From Gellertiella hungarica (GTDB taxonomy: Bacteria > Pseudomonadota > Alphaproteobacteria > Rhizobiales > Rhizobiaceae), in NCBI RefSeq assembly GCF_014197145.1, contig NZ_JACIEZ010000001.1:186001-250000 (forward strand): a stretch of 64,000 nucleotides of DNA. The letters are read 5' to 3'. A program made the translations under genes and the position numbers. The notes below the pieces were generated by a model. That model was not told the DNA's origin. It did not search any database and saw nothing but the letters and a program-made list of their open reading frames with translations. This document shows positions 24,416 through 37,161 of the stretch, piece after piece (position 1 is the first letter of the stretch; each line of letters opens with the position of its first letter).

Positions 24416-25669
24416 ATGCGCAAATATTCGGTTTTTGCCGTTGTCCGCGAGGCAATGCGCGGCCACAAGGGCTGGGAAGCCCAGTGGGCCTCGCCCGAGC
24501 CCCGCAAGGAATATGATGCCATCATCATCGGCGGCGGCGGCCATGGCCTGGGTGCTGCCTATTATCTGGCCAAGGAGCACGGCATCACCAATGTGGCCGT
24601 GCTGGAAAAGGGCTGGATCGGCGGCGGCAACACCGGCCGCAACACCACGATCATCCGCTCCAACTATCTCTACGAAGAGAGCATGCACATCTACGAGCAT
24701 TCTCTCAAGCTGTGGGAAAACCTGTCGCAGGACCTTAACTACAACGTCATGTACTCGCCGCGCGGCGTGATGATGCTGTCGCACAACGTCCATGACCAGC
24801 AGTCCTTCAAGCGCCACATCAATGCGAACCGTCTCTACGGCATCGACAACGAGTGGCTGACGCCCGAGCAGGCCAAGGCCTATTGCCCGCCGCTCGATAT
24901 CTCGAAGACGGCACGCTATCCCATCAACGGCGCCGCCCTGCAGCGTCGCGGCGGCACGGCCCGCCACGATGCGGTGGCCTGGGGCTATGCGCGCGCTGCC
25001 TCCGACCGCGGCGTGCACATCATCCAGAACTGCGAAGTGACGGCCATCCGTCGCGGCCCGGACGGTCGCGTCGTCGGGGTCGAGACCAGCAAGGGCTTCA
25101 TCGGCGCGAAGAAGATCGGCGTCTCGGCCGCGGGTCACACCTCCGTCGTCATGCAGACGGCCGACGTGCGGGTGCCGCTGCAGAGCCAGCCGCTCCAGGC
25201 GCTCGTTTCCGAGCCGCTCAAGCCCATCTTCCCCTGCGTGGTCATGTCCAACTCCGTGCATGCGTATATCTCCCAGTCGGACAAGGGCGAGTTCGTCATC
25301 GGGGCCGGTACCGACCAGTACAACTCCTACTCCCAGACGGGCGGCATGCAGATCATCACCCACACGCTGGATGCGATCTGCGAGCTCTTCCCGATGTTCC
25401 GCCGCGTGAAGATGATGCGCCAGTGGGGCGGTATCGTCGACGTCACCGTCGACCGCTCGCCGATCCAGGGCATCACCCCGGTTCCGGGTCTCTTCATCAA
25501 TGCAGGCTGGGGTACCGGCGGCTTCAAGGCCACGCCGGGTTCGGCCCATCTCTTCGCCCATCTCATCGCCAAGGGCGAGCCGCACAAGTTCGCGGCCGGC
25601 CTGACCCTCGATCGCTTCCGCACCGGTCGCCTGATCGACGAGGCGGCAGCGGCCGCCGTGGCGCACTAA
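24416..25669 (+). CDS. soxB: sarcosine oxidase subunit beta
   Basis: The 417-residue beta subunit of heterotetrameric sarcosine oxidase, which oxidises sarcosine to glycine. The FAD site is IIIGGGGHGLGAAYYLA near residue 37. Covalent FMN is attached to a His in this family, and the best candidate is His184 in the segment TARHDAVAWG. The start at 24416 gives MRKYSVFAVVREA, the family's usual N-terminus, with AGGAGA nine bases upstream. It leads soxBDAG, with 18 bases to soxD. The operon serves glycine betaine and sarcosine catabolism. Confidence 0.95.
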   Translation: MRKYSVFAVVREAMRGHKGWEAQWASPEPRKEYDAIIIGGGGHGLGAAYYLAKEHGITNVAVLEKGWIGGGNTGRNTTIIRSNYLYEESMHIYEHSLKLWENLSQDLNYNVMYSPRGVMMLSHNVHDQQSFKRHINANRLYGIDNEWLTPEQAKAYCPPLDISKTARYPINGAALQRRGGTARHDAVAWGYARAASDRGVHIIQNCEVTAIRRGPDGRVVGVETSKGFIGAKKIGVSAAGHTSVVMQTADVRVPLQSQPLQALVSEPLKPIFPCVVMSNSVHAYISQSDKGEFVIGAGTDQYNSYSQTGGMQIITHTLDAICELFPMFRRVKMMRQWGGIVDVTVDRSPIQGITPVPGLFINAGWGTGGFKATPGSAHLFAHLIAKGEPHKFAAGLTLDRFRTGRLIDEAAAAAVAH

Positions 25670-25687
25670 TCCGGGAGATCTCACACC

Positions 25688-26026
25688 ATGTTGCTGATTT
25701 ACTGCCCCTACTGCGAGGAAGAGCGTAACGAGCTCGAATTCCGCAATGGCGGCGATGCGCATATCGCGCGTCCGACCAATATTGCCGACATCACGGACGA
25801 GGAATTCGAAGAGTATTTCTTCATCCGCCAGAACCCGAAGGGCCTGATCTATGAGCGCTGGCGCCATGTCCATGGCTGCGGCAAGTTCTTCAATGCCGCC
25901 CGCGACACGGTGAGCGACCGCTTCTACCTGAGCTACAAGGCGGGCGAGCCGAAGCCCGATCCGGCCACCTTCCTCAACAACGGAAATGAGTCTGCTCTGA
26001 ATAAAGACAAGGGAGCCTCGAAATGA
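25688..26026 (+). CDS. soxD: sarcosine oxidase subunit delta
   Basis: The 112-residue small subunit, which holds a structural zinc ion. Cys6 and Cys9 (CPYC), with the His/Cys cluster HVHGCG near residues 60-65, form the likely site. The conserved RPTNIADITDEEFEEYFF and GLIYERWRH are typical. Its stop overlaps the soxA start as ATGA, so synthesis of delta and alpha is coupled. Confidence 0.94.
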   Translation: MLLIYCPYCEEERNELEFRNGGDAHIARPTNIADITDEEFEEYFFIRQNPKGLIYERWRHVHGCGKFFNAARDTVSDRFYLSYKAGEPKPDPATFLNNGNESALNKDKGASK

Positions 26027-29019
26027 GCGGTGCCAATCGCATTTCGGGCTGGGGGCGCCTGACCCCCGCCAAGACCGCGCGCTTCACCTTTGACGGCAAG
26101 TCCTACACCGCCCTCGAGGGCGATACGGTTGCCTCCGCGCTTCTCGCCAACGGCGTGCATCTGCTCGGCCGTTCCTTCAAGTATCACCGCCCGCGCGGCA
26201 TCCTGACCGCCGGTCCGGAAGAGCCGAACGCGCTGCTCGACGTGTCGCGCGATGCGGCCCGGCGCCAGCCGAACGTCCGCGCCACCGTGCAGGAAGTCTT
26301 CGACGGCATGGTGACGAGCTCGCAGAACCGCTGGCCGTCGCTCGCCCTCGATATCGGCGCGGTCAACGACCTGATGTCGCCCTTCTTTGCCGCCGGCTTC
26401 TACTACAAGACCTTCATGTGGCCGAAGAAGGCCTGGGAGAAGGTCTACGAGCCCTTCATCCGCAAGGCTGCCGGTCTCGGCGAGGCTCCGAAGGAAGAGG
26501 ATCCGGACCATTATGCCGGCCGCTACGCCCATACGGACGTGCTGGTCGTCGGCGCCGGCGTTGCCGGCCTGTCGGCGGCACTTGCCGCTGCCAAGTCGGG
26601 TGCGAAGGTCATGCTCGTCGACGAGCAGCCGGAAGTCGGTGGCGCCCTTCACTATGACACGGGCGTCAAGATCAACGGCAAGGACGGTTTCACCTGGGCA
26701 CAGGAAACCGCTGCCGAACTGAAGGCCATGGACAATGTGACGGTGCTTTCCCGCACCACCGCCTTCGGTTACTACAACCACAACATGATCGCGCTCTGCG
26801 AGCGCGTGACCGACCACAAGGCCAAGCCCGGCAAGAACGAGCCGCGCGAGCGCCTCTGGCAGGTCCGCGCCAAGCGCGTGATCCTGGCGACCGGCCAGAT
26901 CGAACGTCACATGGTGTTCGAGAACAACGACCGCCCCGGCGTGATGCTCGCATCCGCCGGCCGTACCTTCCTGAACCACTTCGGCGTCGCCGTCGGCCAG
27001 AAGGTCGGCATCTACACCGCGCATGATTCGGCCTATGAAGCGGCCTTCGACCTGAAGCGCGCCGGCATTTCCGTGCCCGCCATCGTCGACAGCCGCGAAA
27101 AGCCGGGCGAGGCCGTTCTGGCCCAGGCCCGCGCGATGGGCATCGAAGTGCTGACCGGTCATGCGGTCCTGACCGTCGGCGGCAAGCTGCGCGTCAACTC
27201 CATGACCGTGGGCCGCCATGCGGGCAGCGCCACGCGCAAGATCGCCATCGACGCGCTTCTGGTTTCTGCCGGCTGGACGCCTTCCGTGCATCTCTTCTCC
27301 CAGTCGCGCGGCAAGCTGCGCTGGGATGCGGAAACGCAGCGCTTCCTGCCAGGCACCTATGCGCAGGATTCGCTCTCCGTCGGCGCGTGCAACGGCACCG
27401 ACGATCTGCAGGCCACCATCGAGGAGGCGCTCGCCGCCGGTGAACTGATGGCCAAGGCGGCCGGCGCCGAAGGCAATGGCAAGATCGAGATCACCGGCGA
27501 GGCTCCGTTCTCCTGGACCGGCGGCATGATCGGTGCGGCAGAAGGCGCAGGCCCGGACACCACCGTGAAAGCCTTCATCGACTTCCAGCACGACGTTTGC
27601 GCCAAGGATATCCGTCTGGCGGTGCGCGAGGGCATGCAGTCGATCGAGCACATCAAGCGCTTCACGACCAATGGCATGGCCTCCGACCAGGGCAAGCTTT
27701 CCAACATGCATGGCCTTGCCATCGCTGCGGAAATGCTTGGCAAGGATATCCCGCAGGTGGGTCTCACCACCTTCCGCCAGCCCTATACGCCGGTCACCTT
27801 CGGGACGATCATCAACCACTCCCGCGGCGATCTCTTCGATCCGGCCCGCAAGACCCCGATCCACCCCTGGGCGGTCGCCAAGGGCGCGGAATTCGAAGAC
27901 GTCGGCAACTGGAAGCGCGCCTGGTACTACGCCAAGCCCGGCGAGGACATGCATGCCGCCGTTGCGCGCGAGTGCAAGACGGTTCGCGATGTCGCCGGTA
28001 TCTTCGATGCCTCCACCCTCGGCAAGATCGAGGTGGTCGGCCCGGATGCGGCGAAGTTCCTGAACCTCATGTACACCAATGCATGGGACACGCTGAAGCC
28101 CGGCAAGTGCCGCTACGGCATCATGACCCGCGAAGACGGCTTCATCTATGACGACGGCGTCGTCGGCCGCATGGCGGAAGACCGCTTCCACGTGACGACG
28201 ACGACGGGCGGTGCGCCGCGCGTCCTCCAGCACATGGAAGACTATCTCCAGACCGAATTCCCGGATCTGAAGGTATGGCTCACCTCCACCACCGAACAGT
28301 GGGCCGTCATCGCCGTGCAGGGGCCGAAGGCCCGCGAGATCATCGCACCGCTCGTCGAGGGCATCGATATCTCGAACGAAGCCTTCCCGCACATGAGCGT
28401 GGCCGAAGGCAAGATCTGCGGCGTGCCGACACGGCTCTTCCGCATGTCCTTCACCGGTGAACTCGGCTTCGAAATCAACGTGCCGGCCGATTACGGCCAG
28501 GCCGTCTGGGAAGCCGTCTGGGCCCGGGCGGAGCCGATGGGCGCTTGCCCCTACGGCACCGAGACCATGCACGTGCTGCGCGCCGAAAAGGGCTACATCA
28601 TCGTCGGCCAGGACACCGACGGCACCGTCACCCCTGACGATGCCTCGCTCAACTGGGCCGTTTCGAAGAAGAAGCCCGACTTCGTCGGCATCCGCGGCCT
28701 GAAGCGCCCCGATCTCGTGGCCCCCGGCCGCAAGCAGCTCGTCGGCCTTCTGACGAAGGACCCGAACGGGGTGCTGGAAGAGGGCGCCCAGGTGGTTGCC
28801 GATCCTAACGAGCCGAAGCCGATGACCATGCTCGGTCACGTGACTTCGTCCTACTGGTCGAGCAATTGCGGCCGGTCCATTGCCATGGCGCTCATCGCCG
28901 ATGGCAAGAACCGCAACGGCAAGACGCTCTATGTGCCCATGGCCGATCGGACCATCGCCGTCGAGGTCGTGACCGACATGGTATTCTTTGACAAGGAAGG
29001 AGGACGCCTCAATGTCTGA
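26023..29019 (+). CDS. soxA: sarcosine oxidase subunit alpha
   Basis: The 998-residue alpha subunit. The N-terminal domain resembles HcnA/2Fe-2S-type proteins (TALEGDTVASALLANG, then the HRPRGI segment). A NAD-binding Rossmann motif follows at VVGAGVAGLSAALAA near residue 175. The C-terminal 400 residues form an aminomethyltransferase-like (GcvT) domain that binds tetrahydrofolate and captures the methyl carbon as methylene-THF. The length is usual. It overlaps soxG by 8 bases. Confidence 0.95.
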   Translation: MSGANRISGWGRLTPAKTARFTFDGKSYTALEGDTVASALLANGVHLLGRSFKYHRPRGILTAGPEEPNALLDVSRDAARRQPNVRATVQEVFDGMVTSSQNRWPSLALDIGAVNDLMSPFFAAGFYYKTFMWPKKAWEKVYEPFIRKAAGLGEAPKEEDPDHYAGRYAHTDVLVVGAGVAGLSAALAAAKSGAKVMLVDEQPEVGGALHYDTGVKINGKDGFTWAQETAAELKAMDNVTVLSRTTAFGYYNHNMIALCERVTDHKAKPGKNEPRERLWQVRAKRVILATGQIERHMVFENNDRPGVMLASAGRTFLNHFGVAVGQKVGIYTAHDSAYEAAFDLKRAGISVPAIVDSREKPGEAVLAQARAMGIEVLTGHAVLTVGGKLRVNSMTVGRHAGSATRKIAIDALLVSAGWTPSVHLFSQSRGKLRWDAETQRFLPGTYAQDSLSVGACNGTDDLQATIEEALAAGELMAKAAGAEGNGKIEITGEAPFSWTGGMIGAAEGAGPDTTVKAFIDFQHDVCAKDIRLAVREGMQSIEHIKRFTTNGMASDQGKLSNMHGLAIAAEMLGKDIPQVGLTTFRQPYTPVTFGTIINHSRGDLFDPARKTPIHPWAVAKGAEFEDVGNWKRAWYYAKPGEDMHAAVARECKTVRDVAGIFDASTLGKIEVVGPDAAKFLNLMYTNAWDTLKPGKCRYGIMTREDGFIYDDGVVGRMAEDRFHVTTTTGGAPRVLQHMEDYLQTEFPDLKVWLTSTTEQWAVIAVQGPKAREIIAPLVEGIDISNEAFPHMSVAEGKICGVPTRLFRMSFTGELGFEINVPADYGQAVWEAVWARAEPMGACPYGTETMHVLRAEKGYIIVGQDTDGTVTPDDASLNWAVSKKKPDFVGIRGLKRPDLVAPGRKQLVGLLTKDPNGVLEEGAQVVADPNEPKPMTMLGHVTSSYWSSNCGRSIAMALIADGKNRNGKTLYVPMADRTIAVEVVTDMVFFDKEGGRLNV

Positions 29020-29566
29020 CCTGATGCAAGCAACCCGCCGCGGCGTCCTCGATGGCATGCATGGTGGCTCCGCCGTCGCGCGGCTGACGCCGGCAGCGCC
29101 GGCAAGCCGCATCTCTCTGCGTGCGCCTGCGGCCTCCGTCGAGGCTCTTTCCGGCGCGCTCGCCGTAGCGCTTCCGGTGAAGCCGAAGACCTCGGCTTCC
29201 GCCAATGGCCGCCATGCGCTCTGGATCGGTCCGGACGAGTGGCTGATCATCGACGAGAGCGGTGCCGATCTGGTGGCCGAGGCCGGCAAGTCGGGTGCGC
29301 TGCACTCGGCGGCCGATGTCTCCCACCGCAACACGGCGGTGATCGTCTCCGGGCCCAAGGCCGATGTGGCGATCAATGCCGGTTGCCCGCAGGATCTGTC
29401 GCTCGCGATCTTCCCGGTCGGCGCCTGCTCGCGCACGCTGGTCGGCAAGGCCGAAGTGGTGCTCTACCGCACCGCAGCCGACACCTTCCGTGTGGAAGTC
29501 TGGCGCTCCTTCGCCGCTTACGTCTTCGGCCTCATCGCCGAAGGCGCGGAGGATGCGGCTCTTTAA
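29012..29566 (+). CDS. soxG: sarcosine oxidase subunit gamma
   Basis: The 184-residue gamma subunit, related to the GcvT fold. LWIGPDEWLIID and the following DVSHRNTAVIVSG are the conserved positions. It begins inside the end of soxA (8-base overlap), which couples their translation. A strong terminator follows at 29596-29625. The formyl-THF deformylase and other C1 genes that often follow are absent here. Confidence 0.93.
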   Translation: MSDLMQATRRGVLDGMHGGSAVARLTPAAPASRISLRAPAASVEALSGALAVALPVKPKTSASANGRHALWIGPDEWLIIDESGADLVAEAGKSGALHSAADVSHRNTAVIVSGPKADVAINAGCPQDLSLAIFPVGACSRTLVGKAEVVLYRTAADTFRVEVWRSFAAYVFGLIAEGAEDAAL

Positions 29567-29595
29567 CGAGCTCAAAAATTAGGATATCGTAATCG

Positions 29596-29626
29596 ACGCC
29601 CGAAGCCTGGCTCCGGGCGTTTTTTA
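29596..29626 (+). terminator. terminator of soxBDAG
   Basis: ACGCCCG and CGGGCGT form a 7-bp stem around an 11-base loop, followed by TTTTT. It ends the sox operon and separates it from the toxin-antitoxin pair. Confidence 0.85.
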
Positions 29627-29637
29627 TTGCCGATATT

Positions 29638-29653
29638 GTATCTATTTGGATAC
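29638..29653 (+). promoter_or_regulatory. inverted repeat at toxin-antitoxin promoter
   Basis: GTATC-TATTTG-GATAC is a 5-bp inverted repeat seven bases before the toxin start, within an AT-rich promoter-like stretch. Autoregulation by the antitoxin at such a site is usual for these pairs. Confidence 0.5.
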
Positions 29654-29659
29654 GTGCTA

Positions 29660-29956
29660 ATGTATGAGATAAGAATGACAGTGCAGTTCGAGGCCTGGTT
29701 GCGTGGTCTACGGAGCGAGGTAATCCAGGTTCGGATTGCGGCCCGCTTCCCGCACGTGGCCAAAGGCAACCTTGGGGACTGCAAGCCAGTCGGGCAAGGC
29801 GTCTTCGAGCTCCGATATCACTTCGGGCCCGGGTACCGTGTCTATTTCACGCGCCGGGGTAACAGCATCATTCTTTTGCTGGCCGGGGGCGAGAAGAGCA
29901 CCCAATCGAGGGATATCGCGACCGCAATCAGTTTGGCGAACTTGGAAAATGGATGA
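29660..29956 (+). CDS. RelE/HigB-like toxin of addiction module
   Basis: A 98-residue protein of the Gp49-like/HigB toxin group: FEAWLRGLRSEVIQVRIAAR followed by GVFELRYHFGPGYRVYF. These RelE-fold proteins cut mRNA on the ribosome. ATG 29660 is used; ATG 29675 is an alternative, and neither has a strong ribosome binding site. The toxin comes first and overlaps the antitoxin start by 4 bases, the order typical of higBA-type modules. Confidence 0.85.
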   Translation: MYEIRMTVQFEAWLRGLRSEVIQVRIAARFPHVAKGNLGDCKPVGQGVFELRYHFGPGYRVYFTRRGNSIILLLAGGEKSTQSRDIATAISLANLENG

Positions 29957-30276
29957 TGGCGGAAAAACCCGAGACAACGCGATTTGACCCCGCGGAATAC
30001 ATCGTTTCCGAAGAAGGGGAGATTGCGTATCTCAAGGCCCTATTCGAAGACGAGGAATTTGATGCCGACATATTCCTGGCGGCTCTTGGCGACATCGCCC
30101 GTGCGCGATCCATGGCGAAGATCGCGGAGGCCACCGGCCTTGGCCGGGAAAGCCTCTACAAGGCGCTTCAGCCGGGTTCGAAAGTGCGCTTCGAGACGAT
30201 CCAGAAGGTTCTTCAGGCTTTGGGGCTGAAGCTGACGGTGGAGGCTATCGGACCGGGGAAGAGTGCCGCCGAATAG
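29953..30276 (+). CDS. XRE-type antitoxin
   Basis: A 107-residue putative antidote with FDPAEYIVSEEGEIAYLKALF at the N-terminus and a helix-turn-helix (AKIAEATGLGRESLYKALQ) in the middle, as in the TIGR02684 antidote family. It should bind the toxin and repress the operon. A second in-frame ATG at 29956 is possible. Its stop lies one base from the stop of the convergent MaoC gene. Confidence 0.87.
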   Translation: MMAEKPETTRFDPAEYIVSEEGEIAYLKALFEDEEFDADIFLAALGDIARARSMAKIAEATGLGRESLYKALQPGSKVRFETIQKVLQALGLKLTVEAIGPGKSAAE

Positions 30277-30277
30277 G

Positions 30278-30772
30278 TCAGGCCTCCGACGGCCGGTCTT
30301 TCGGATCGAACTGCACGATGGTGATCCAGTTGGCCGTCAGTGCCGGCTTGCGCTCGTTCTCGATCTCGATCGAAACGTCATAGGTGGTCATCAGCATTCC
30401 CGCACCGCGGAAGCGCGCTTCCCTGAGAACGAACTGTCCGCGTACGCGCGCGCCGCACTTCACGGGTGCGACGAAGCGCAGCTTGTCGAAACCGTAATTG
30501 ATGCCCATCGTCTGTTCCCGGATCTTTGGCAGGCAGTCGTAGTTCATTGCCGAAAGCAGGGAGACAGAAAGGAACCCGTGGGCGATCGTGCCGCCAAAGG
30601 GGCTTTCGGCTGCCGCGCGTACCGGGTCCGTGTGGATGAACTGGTGATCCTCGGTTGCGTCCGCAAAAGCGTTGATCATCTCTTGGGTCACGGTGAACCA
30701 GCGCGATGTCCGCTCGACGCCGATTTCATCCTTCACATCCGCCAGTGAGATTTCCTTGGGCATCGAATCCAT
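30278..30772 (-). CDS. MaoC-family (R)-specific enoyl-CoA hydratase-like protein
   Basis: A 164-residue hot-dog-fold protein. The hydratase motif is visible as FADATEDHQFIHTDPVRA, with Asp and His of the catalytic pair, and GGTIAHGFLSVSLL. Such enzymes hydrate trans-2-enoyl-CoA. ATG 30772 is used. ATG 30763 (MPKEIS) has the better ribosome binding site, GGATGGA. It is a single gene, next to glgX by position only (52 bases). Confidence 0.87.
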   Translation of the reverse strand: MDSMPKEISLADVKDEIGVERTSRWFTVTQEMINAFADATEDHQFIHTDPVRAAAESPFGGTIAHGFLSVSLLSAMNYDCLPKIREQTMGINYGFDKLRFVAPVKCGARVRGQFVLREARFRGAGMLMTTYDVSIEIENERKPALTANWITIVQFDPKDRPSEA

Positions 30773-30824
30773 CCATGGAAGCTCTTGATTTGCATGTCAT
30801 AGGGGAGGGCGAAGCGCGCCGCAA

Positions 30825-34432
<3,608 letters not shown>

Positions 34433-35875
34433 TCACGCGGTTCTTGATATGAGGCTGGAATAGAGCTCGGCATAGCGGCCGGCGCTCCGTATCCAGGAAA
34501 CGTCCGCTTTCATGCCCTGCTTTTGAATTTGCGTCCAGAGCTTCCTGTCGGCGTAGAGGCGGATGGTCCGGTGGATCGCCTGGCGCAAACCATCGGCATT
34601 GATCGGCGAAAACTGCACGCCGGTGGCGCATTTCGCCTGCAGGGCAGCGTGATTGGCGTCGATGACCGTATCGGCCAGTCCCCCCGTCCGGGCCACCACG
34701 GGAATGCATCCGTAGCGCAGGGCATAAAGCTGGGTGAGGCCGCATGGCTCGAATCGGGAGGGCACGAGAATCGCATCCGCGCCCGCCTGAAGCAGGTGCG
34801 AAAGCTGCTCGTTGTAGCCGATCGTGATGCCGATCCGGCCGCGATGACGGGCAGCCGCGTTCAGCAGCGCACCTTCGAGCGCCGCATCGCCGCTGCCGAG
34901 AATGGCAAGCTTGCCGCCATGGGCGACCAGATCGTCCACCACCTCGGGCAACAGGTCCATGCCCTTCTGCCAGGTCAGCCGGCTGACGATGGAGAAGATC
35001 GGACCGGAATCGCGGTCGAGATTGAAATGCTCGCAAAGGGCTTCCCGGCTTGCCGCCCGCGGCTTGAGATTGGCTGCCGAATAGGGAGCCGCGATCTCAG
35101 GATCGCGCGCCGGGTCCCATGTCTCGACATCGATGCCGTTGACGATGCCGTGGAGGACGTTCTCGCGGGCGGCAATCACCCCCTCGAGCCCCATTCCGAA
35201 GGAAGGCTGGAGGATTTCGCCCGCATAGGAGGGACTGACGGTGGTGATGGCCGTTGCCGATTGCAGGCCGCCCTTCAGATAGCCGATATCGCCGTAGTAT
35301 TCGATGCCGTCCATCGCGAAGGCATGGGGCGGCAGGCGAAGCTCTGCGAAGATGTTGAAGCCGAACTGCCCCTGGAAGGCGATGTTGTGGATGGTCAGCA
35401 CGCTCGGCACCGCATGGGCGCGGCCATAGCGCATGTAGACCGGGGTCAGTGCACCCTGCCAGTCATGGGCATGAACGAGATCGGGCTGAAAGTCGTCGAG
35501 AAGGCCGCCCGCGATTTCCGCCCCAACCCAGGACAGGGCCGCAAACCGCTTCCAGTTGTCGGGAAAGTCGTTGCCGGTGGCATCGAGATAGGGGCCGCCC
35601 ACCCGGTCGTAGAGGGCGGGGCAGTCGAGAACGAGCAATTCCAGCCCCTCGCAGGTCACCTCGAGCAATCTCGCCCCGACGCCCAGCACATCGGGAAGGT
35701 GAAGCCGCTCCACCGGCTTGGCAAGCCTCTTCATGACGGCCGGATAGCCGGGCACCAGCGTCCGCGTCCGGATGCCGAGGCTCTTCAGCGCCAGCGGAAG
35801 AGCACCCGCCACGTCGGCAAGCCCGCCGGTCTTCACCAGCGGGTAGATTTCGGATGTCACCGAAAGAATGTTCAT
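34433..35875 (-). CDS. glgA: glycogen synthase
   Basis: A 480-residue GT5 enzyme that adds glucose from ADP-glucose to the glucan chain. KTGGLADV at residues 15-22 is the ADP-glucose site of the family. The C-terminal domain has [18 protein letters not shown] with the catalytic Glu. The length is typical. It starts 5 bases after glgC stops on the same strand, so it is part of the glgPBCA-pgm-glgX transcript. Confidence 0.95.
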   Translation of the reverse strand: MNILSVTSEIYPLVKTGGLADVAGALPLALKSLGIRTRTLVPGYPAVMKRLAKPVERLHLPDVLGVGARLLEVTCEGLELLVLDCPALYDRVGGPYLDATGNDFPDNWKRFAALSWVGAEIAGGLLDDFQPDLVHAHDWQGALTPVYMRYGRAHAVPSVLTIHNIAFQGQFGFNIFAELRLPPHAFAMDGIEYYGDIGYLKGGLQSATAITTVSPSYAGEILQPSFGMGLEGVIAARENVLHGIVNGIDVETWDPARDPEIAAPYSAANLKPRAASREALCEHFNLDRDSGPIFSIVSRLTWQKGMDLLPEVVDDLVAHGGKLAILGSGDAALEGALLNAAARHRGRIGITIGYNEQLSHLLQAGADAILVPSRFEPCGLTQLYALRYGCIPVVARTGGLADTVIDANHAALQAKCATGVQFSPINADGLRQAIHRTIRLYADRKLWTQIQKQGMKADVSWIRSAGRYAELYSSLISRTA

Positions 35876-35880
35876 CGGGT

Positions 35881-37143
35881 TCAGATTCCCAGTTTGTCTA
35901 TCATGGCCTGGGTTATCAGGCAGATGCCGTTCTCGGTGCGGCGGAAACGCTGTGCATCCAGTTCCGCATCCTCCCCGACAACAAGTCCTTCCGGAATGGT
36001 GACCCCGTGGTCGATGACCACGTTCTTCAGCTGGGCGCGCCGGCCGATCTTCACGCTTGGCAGCACGACGGCATTTTCCAGCCGGGAATAGGAATTGGCG
36101 CGCACCCCGGTAAACAGCAGCGAGCGGTAAAGGGTTGCGCCCGAGATGATGCAGTCGCCCGAGACCAGCGAGGAAATGGCGGAGCCCCGGCGGTTTTCGT
36201 CGTCATGGACGAATTTCGCAGGCGGGGTGATTTCCGCATAGGTCCAGATCGGCCAGGACTTGTCGTAGATGTCGAGTTCGGGCACCACATCCGTCAGGTC
36301 GATGTTCGCCTGCCAGTAGGCATCGATGGTGCCGACATCGCGCCAGTAGGGCTCGCGCTCGAAATTGGAGCGCACGCAGGACTGGGCGAAGCGATGGGCA
36401 ACGGCCTTTCCGTTCTTGACGATGTAGGGGATGATGTCCTTGCCGAAATCGCGGCTCGAATTCGGATCCTCTGCGTCCCGCCTCAGGCAGTCGAGCAGGA
36501 AGCGCGTGTGGAAGACGTAGATGCCCATGGAGGCGAGCGCCAGGTCCTCGTTGCCTGGAATTCCGGGCGGATCGGCCGGCTTTTCCACGAAGTCGATGAT
36601 CCGGTCGTGCTCGTCCACATGCATGACGCCGAAGCCGGTTGCCTCCATGCGCGGCACTTCCAGGCAACCGATCGTGACATCGGCGCCGGAATCCACGTGC
36701 TGCTGCAGCATCAGCTCGTAGTCCATCTTGTAGATGTGGTCGCCGGCTAGGATGACCATGTATTCCGGTCCATAGGGCTCGATGATGTCGATGTTCTGAT
36801 AGACGGCGTCCGCCGTACCCTCGTACCACTGCGTCTCCGACACGCGCTGGCTGGCGGGCAGGATGTCGAAGCTTTCGTTTCGCTCGGGTCTGAAGAAGTT
36901 CCAGCCGCGCTGCAGGTGGCGGATCAGCGAATGCGCCTTGTACTGGGTCGCCACGCCGATTCGGCGGATACCGGAATTCAGCGCGTTGGACAGCGCGAAA
37001 TCAATGATGCGGGCCTTGCCGCCGAAATAGACCGCGGGCTTGGCGCGGCGGTCGGTCAGCTCCTTGAGGCGGCTGCCTCGCCCGCCCGCCAGCACATAGG
37101 CCATGGCATCACGGGACAGGGGTTGTATGCGCTTTTCGACCAT
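35881..37143 (-). CDS. glgC: glucose-1-phosphate adenylyltransferase
   Basis: A 420-residue enzyme that makes ADP-glucose, the committed and allosterically controlled step. The nucleotidyl motif is [20 protein letters not shown] near residue 17, followed by the substrate-binding [10 protein letters not shown]. The C-terminal left-handed beta-helix carries allosteric sites. In Agrobacterium the enzyme is activated by fructose-6-phosphate and pyruvate; the family similarity suggests the same here. It lies 18 bases upstream of glgA's side and 18 bases after glgB. Confidence 0.95.
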   Translation of the reverse strand: MVEKRIQPLSRDAMAYVLAGGRGSRLKELTDRRAKPAVYFGGKARIIDFALSNALNSGIRRIGVATQYKAHSLIRHLQRGWNFFRPERNESFDILPASQRVSETQWYEGTADAVYQNIDIIEPYGPEYMVILAGDHIYKMDYELMLQQHVDSGADVTIGCLEVPRMEATGFGVMHVDEHDRIIDFVEKPADPPGIPGNEDLALASMGIYVFHTRFLLDCLRRDAEDPNSSRDFGKDIIPYIVKNGKAVAHRFAQSCVRSNFEREPYWRDVGTIDAYWQANIDLTDVVPELDIYDKSWPIWTYAEITPPAKFVHDDENRRGSAISSLVSGDCIISGATLYRSLLFTGVRANSYSRLENAVVLPSVKIGRRAQLKNVVIDHGVTIPEGLVVGEDAELDAQRFRRTENGICLITQAMIDKLGI

Positions 37144-37161
37144 GTCTTCCTCCCGAAAAAA

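Noticed and set aside
25933-29448. 1171-codon open frame on the minus strand over soxA and soxG
   Set aside because: It mirrors the codon pattern of high-GC genes on the other strand. Its translation is His/Arg/Gly/Asp-rich without any domain, while the plus strand encodes a complete, recognisable sarcosine oxidase.
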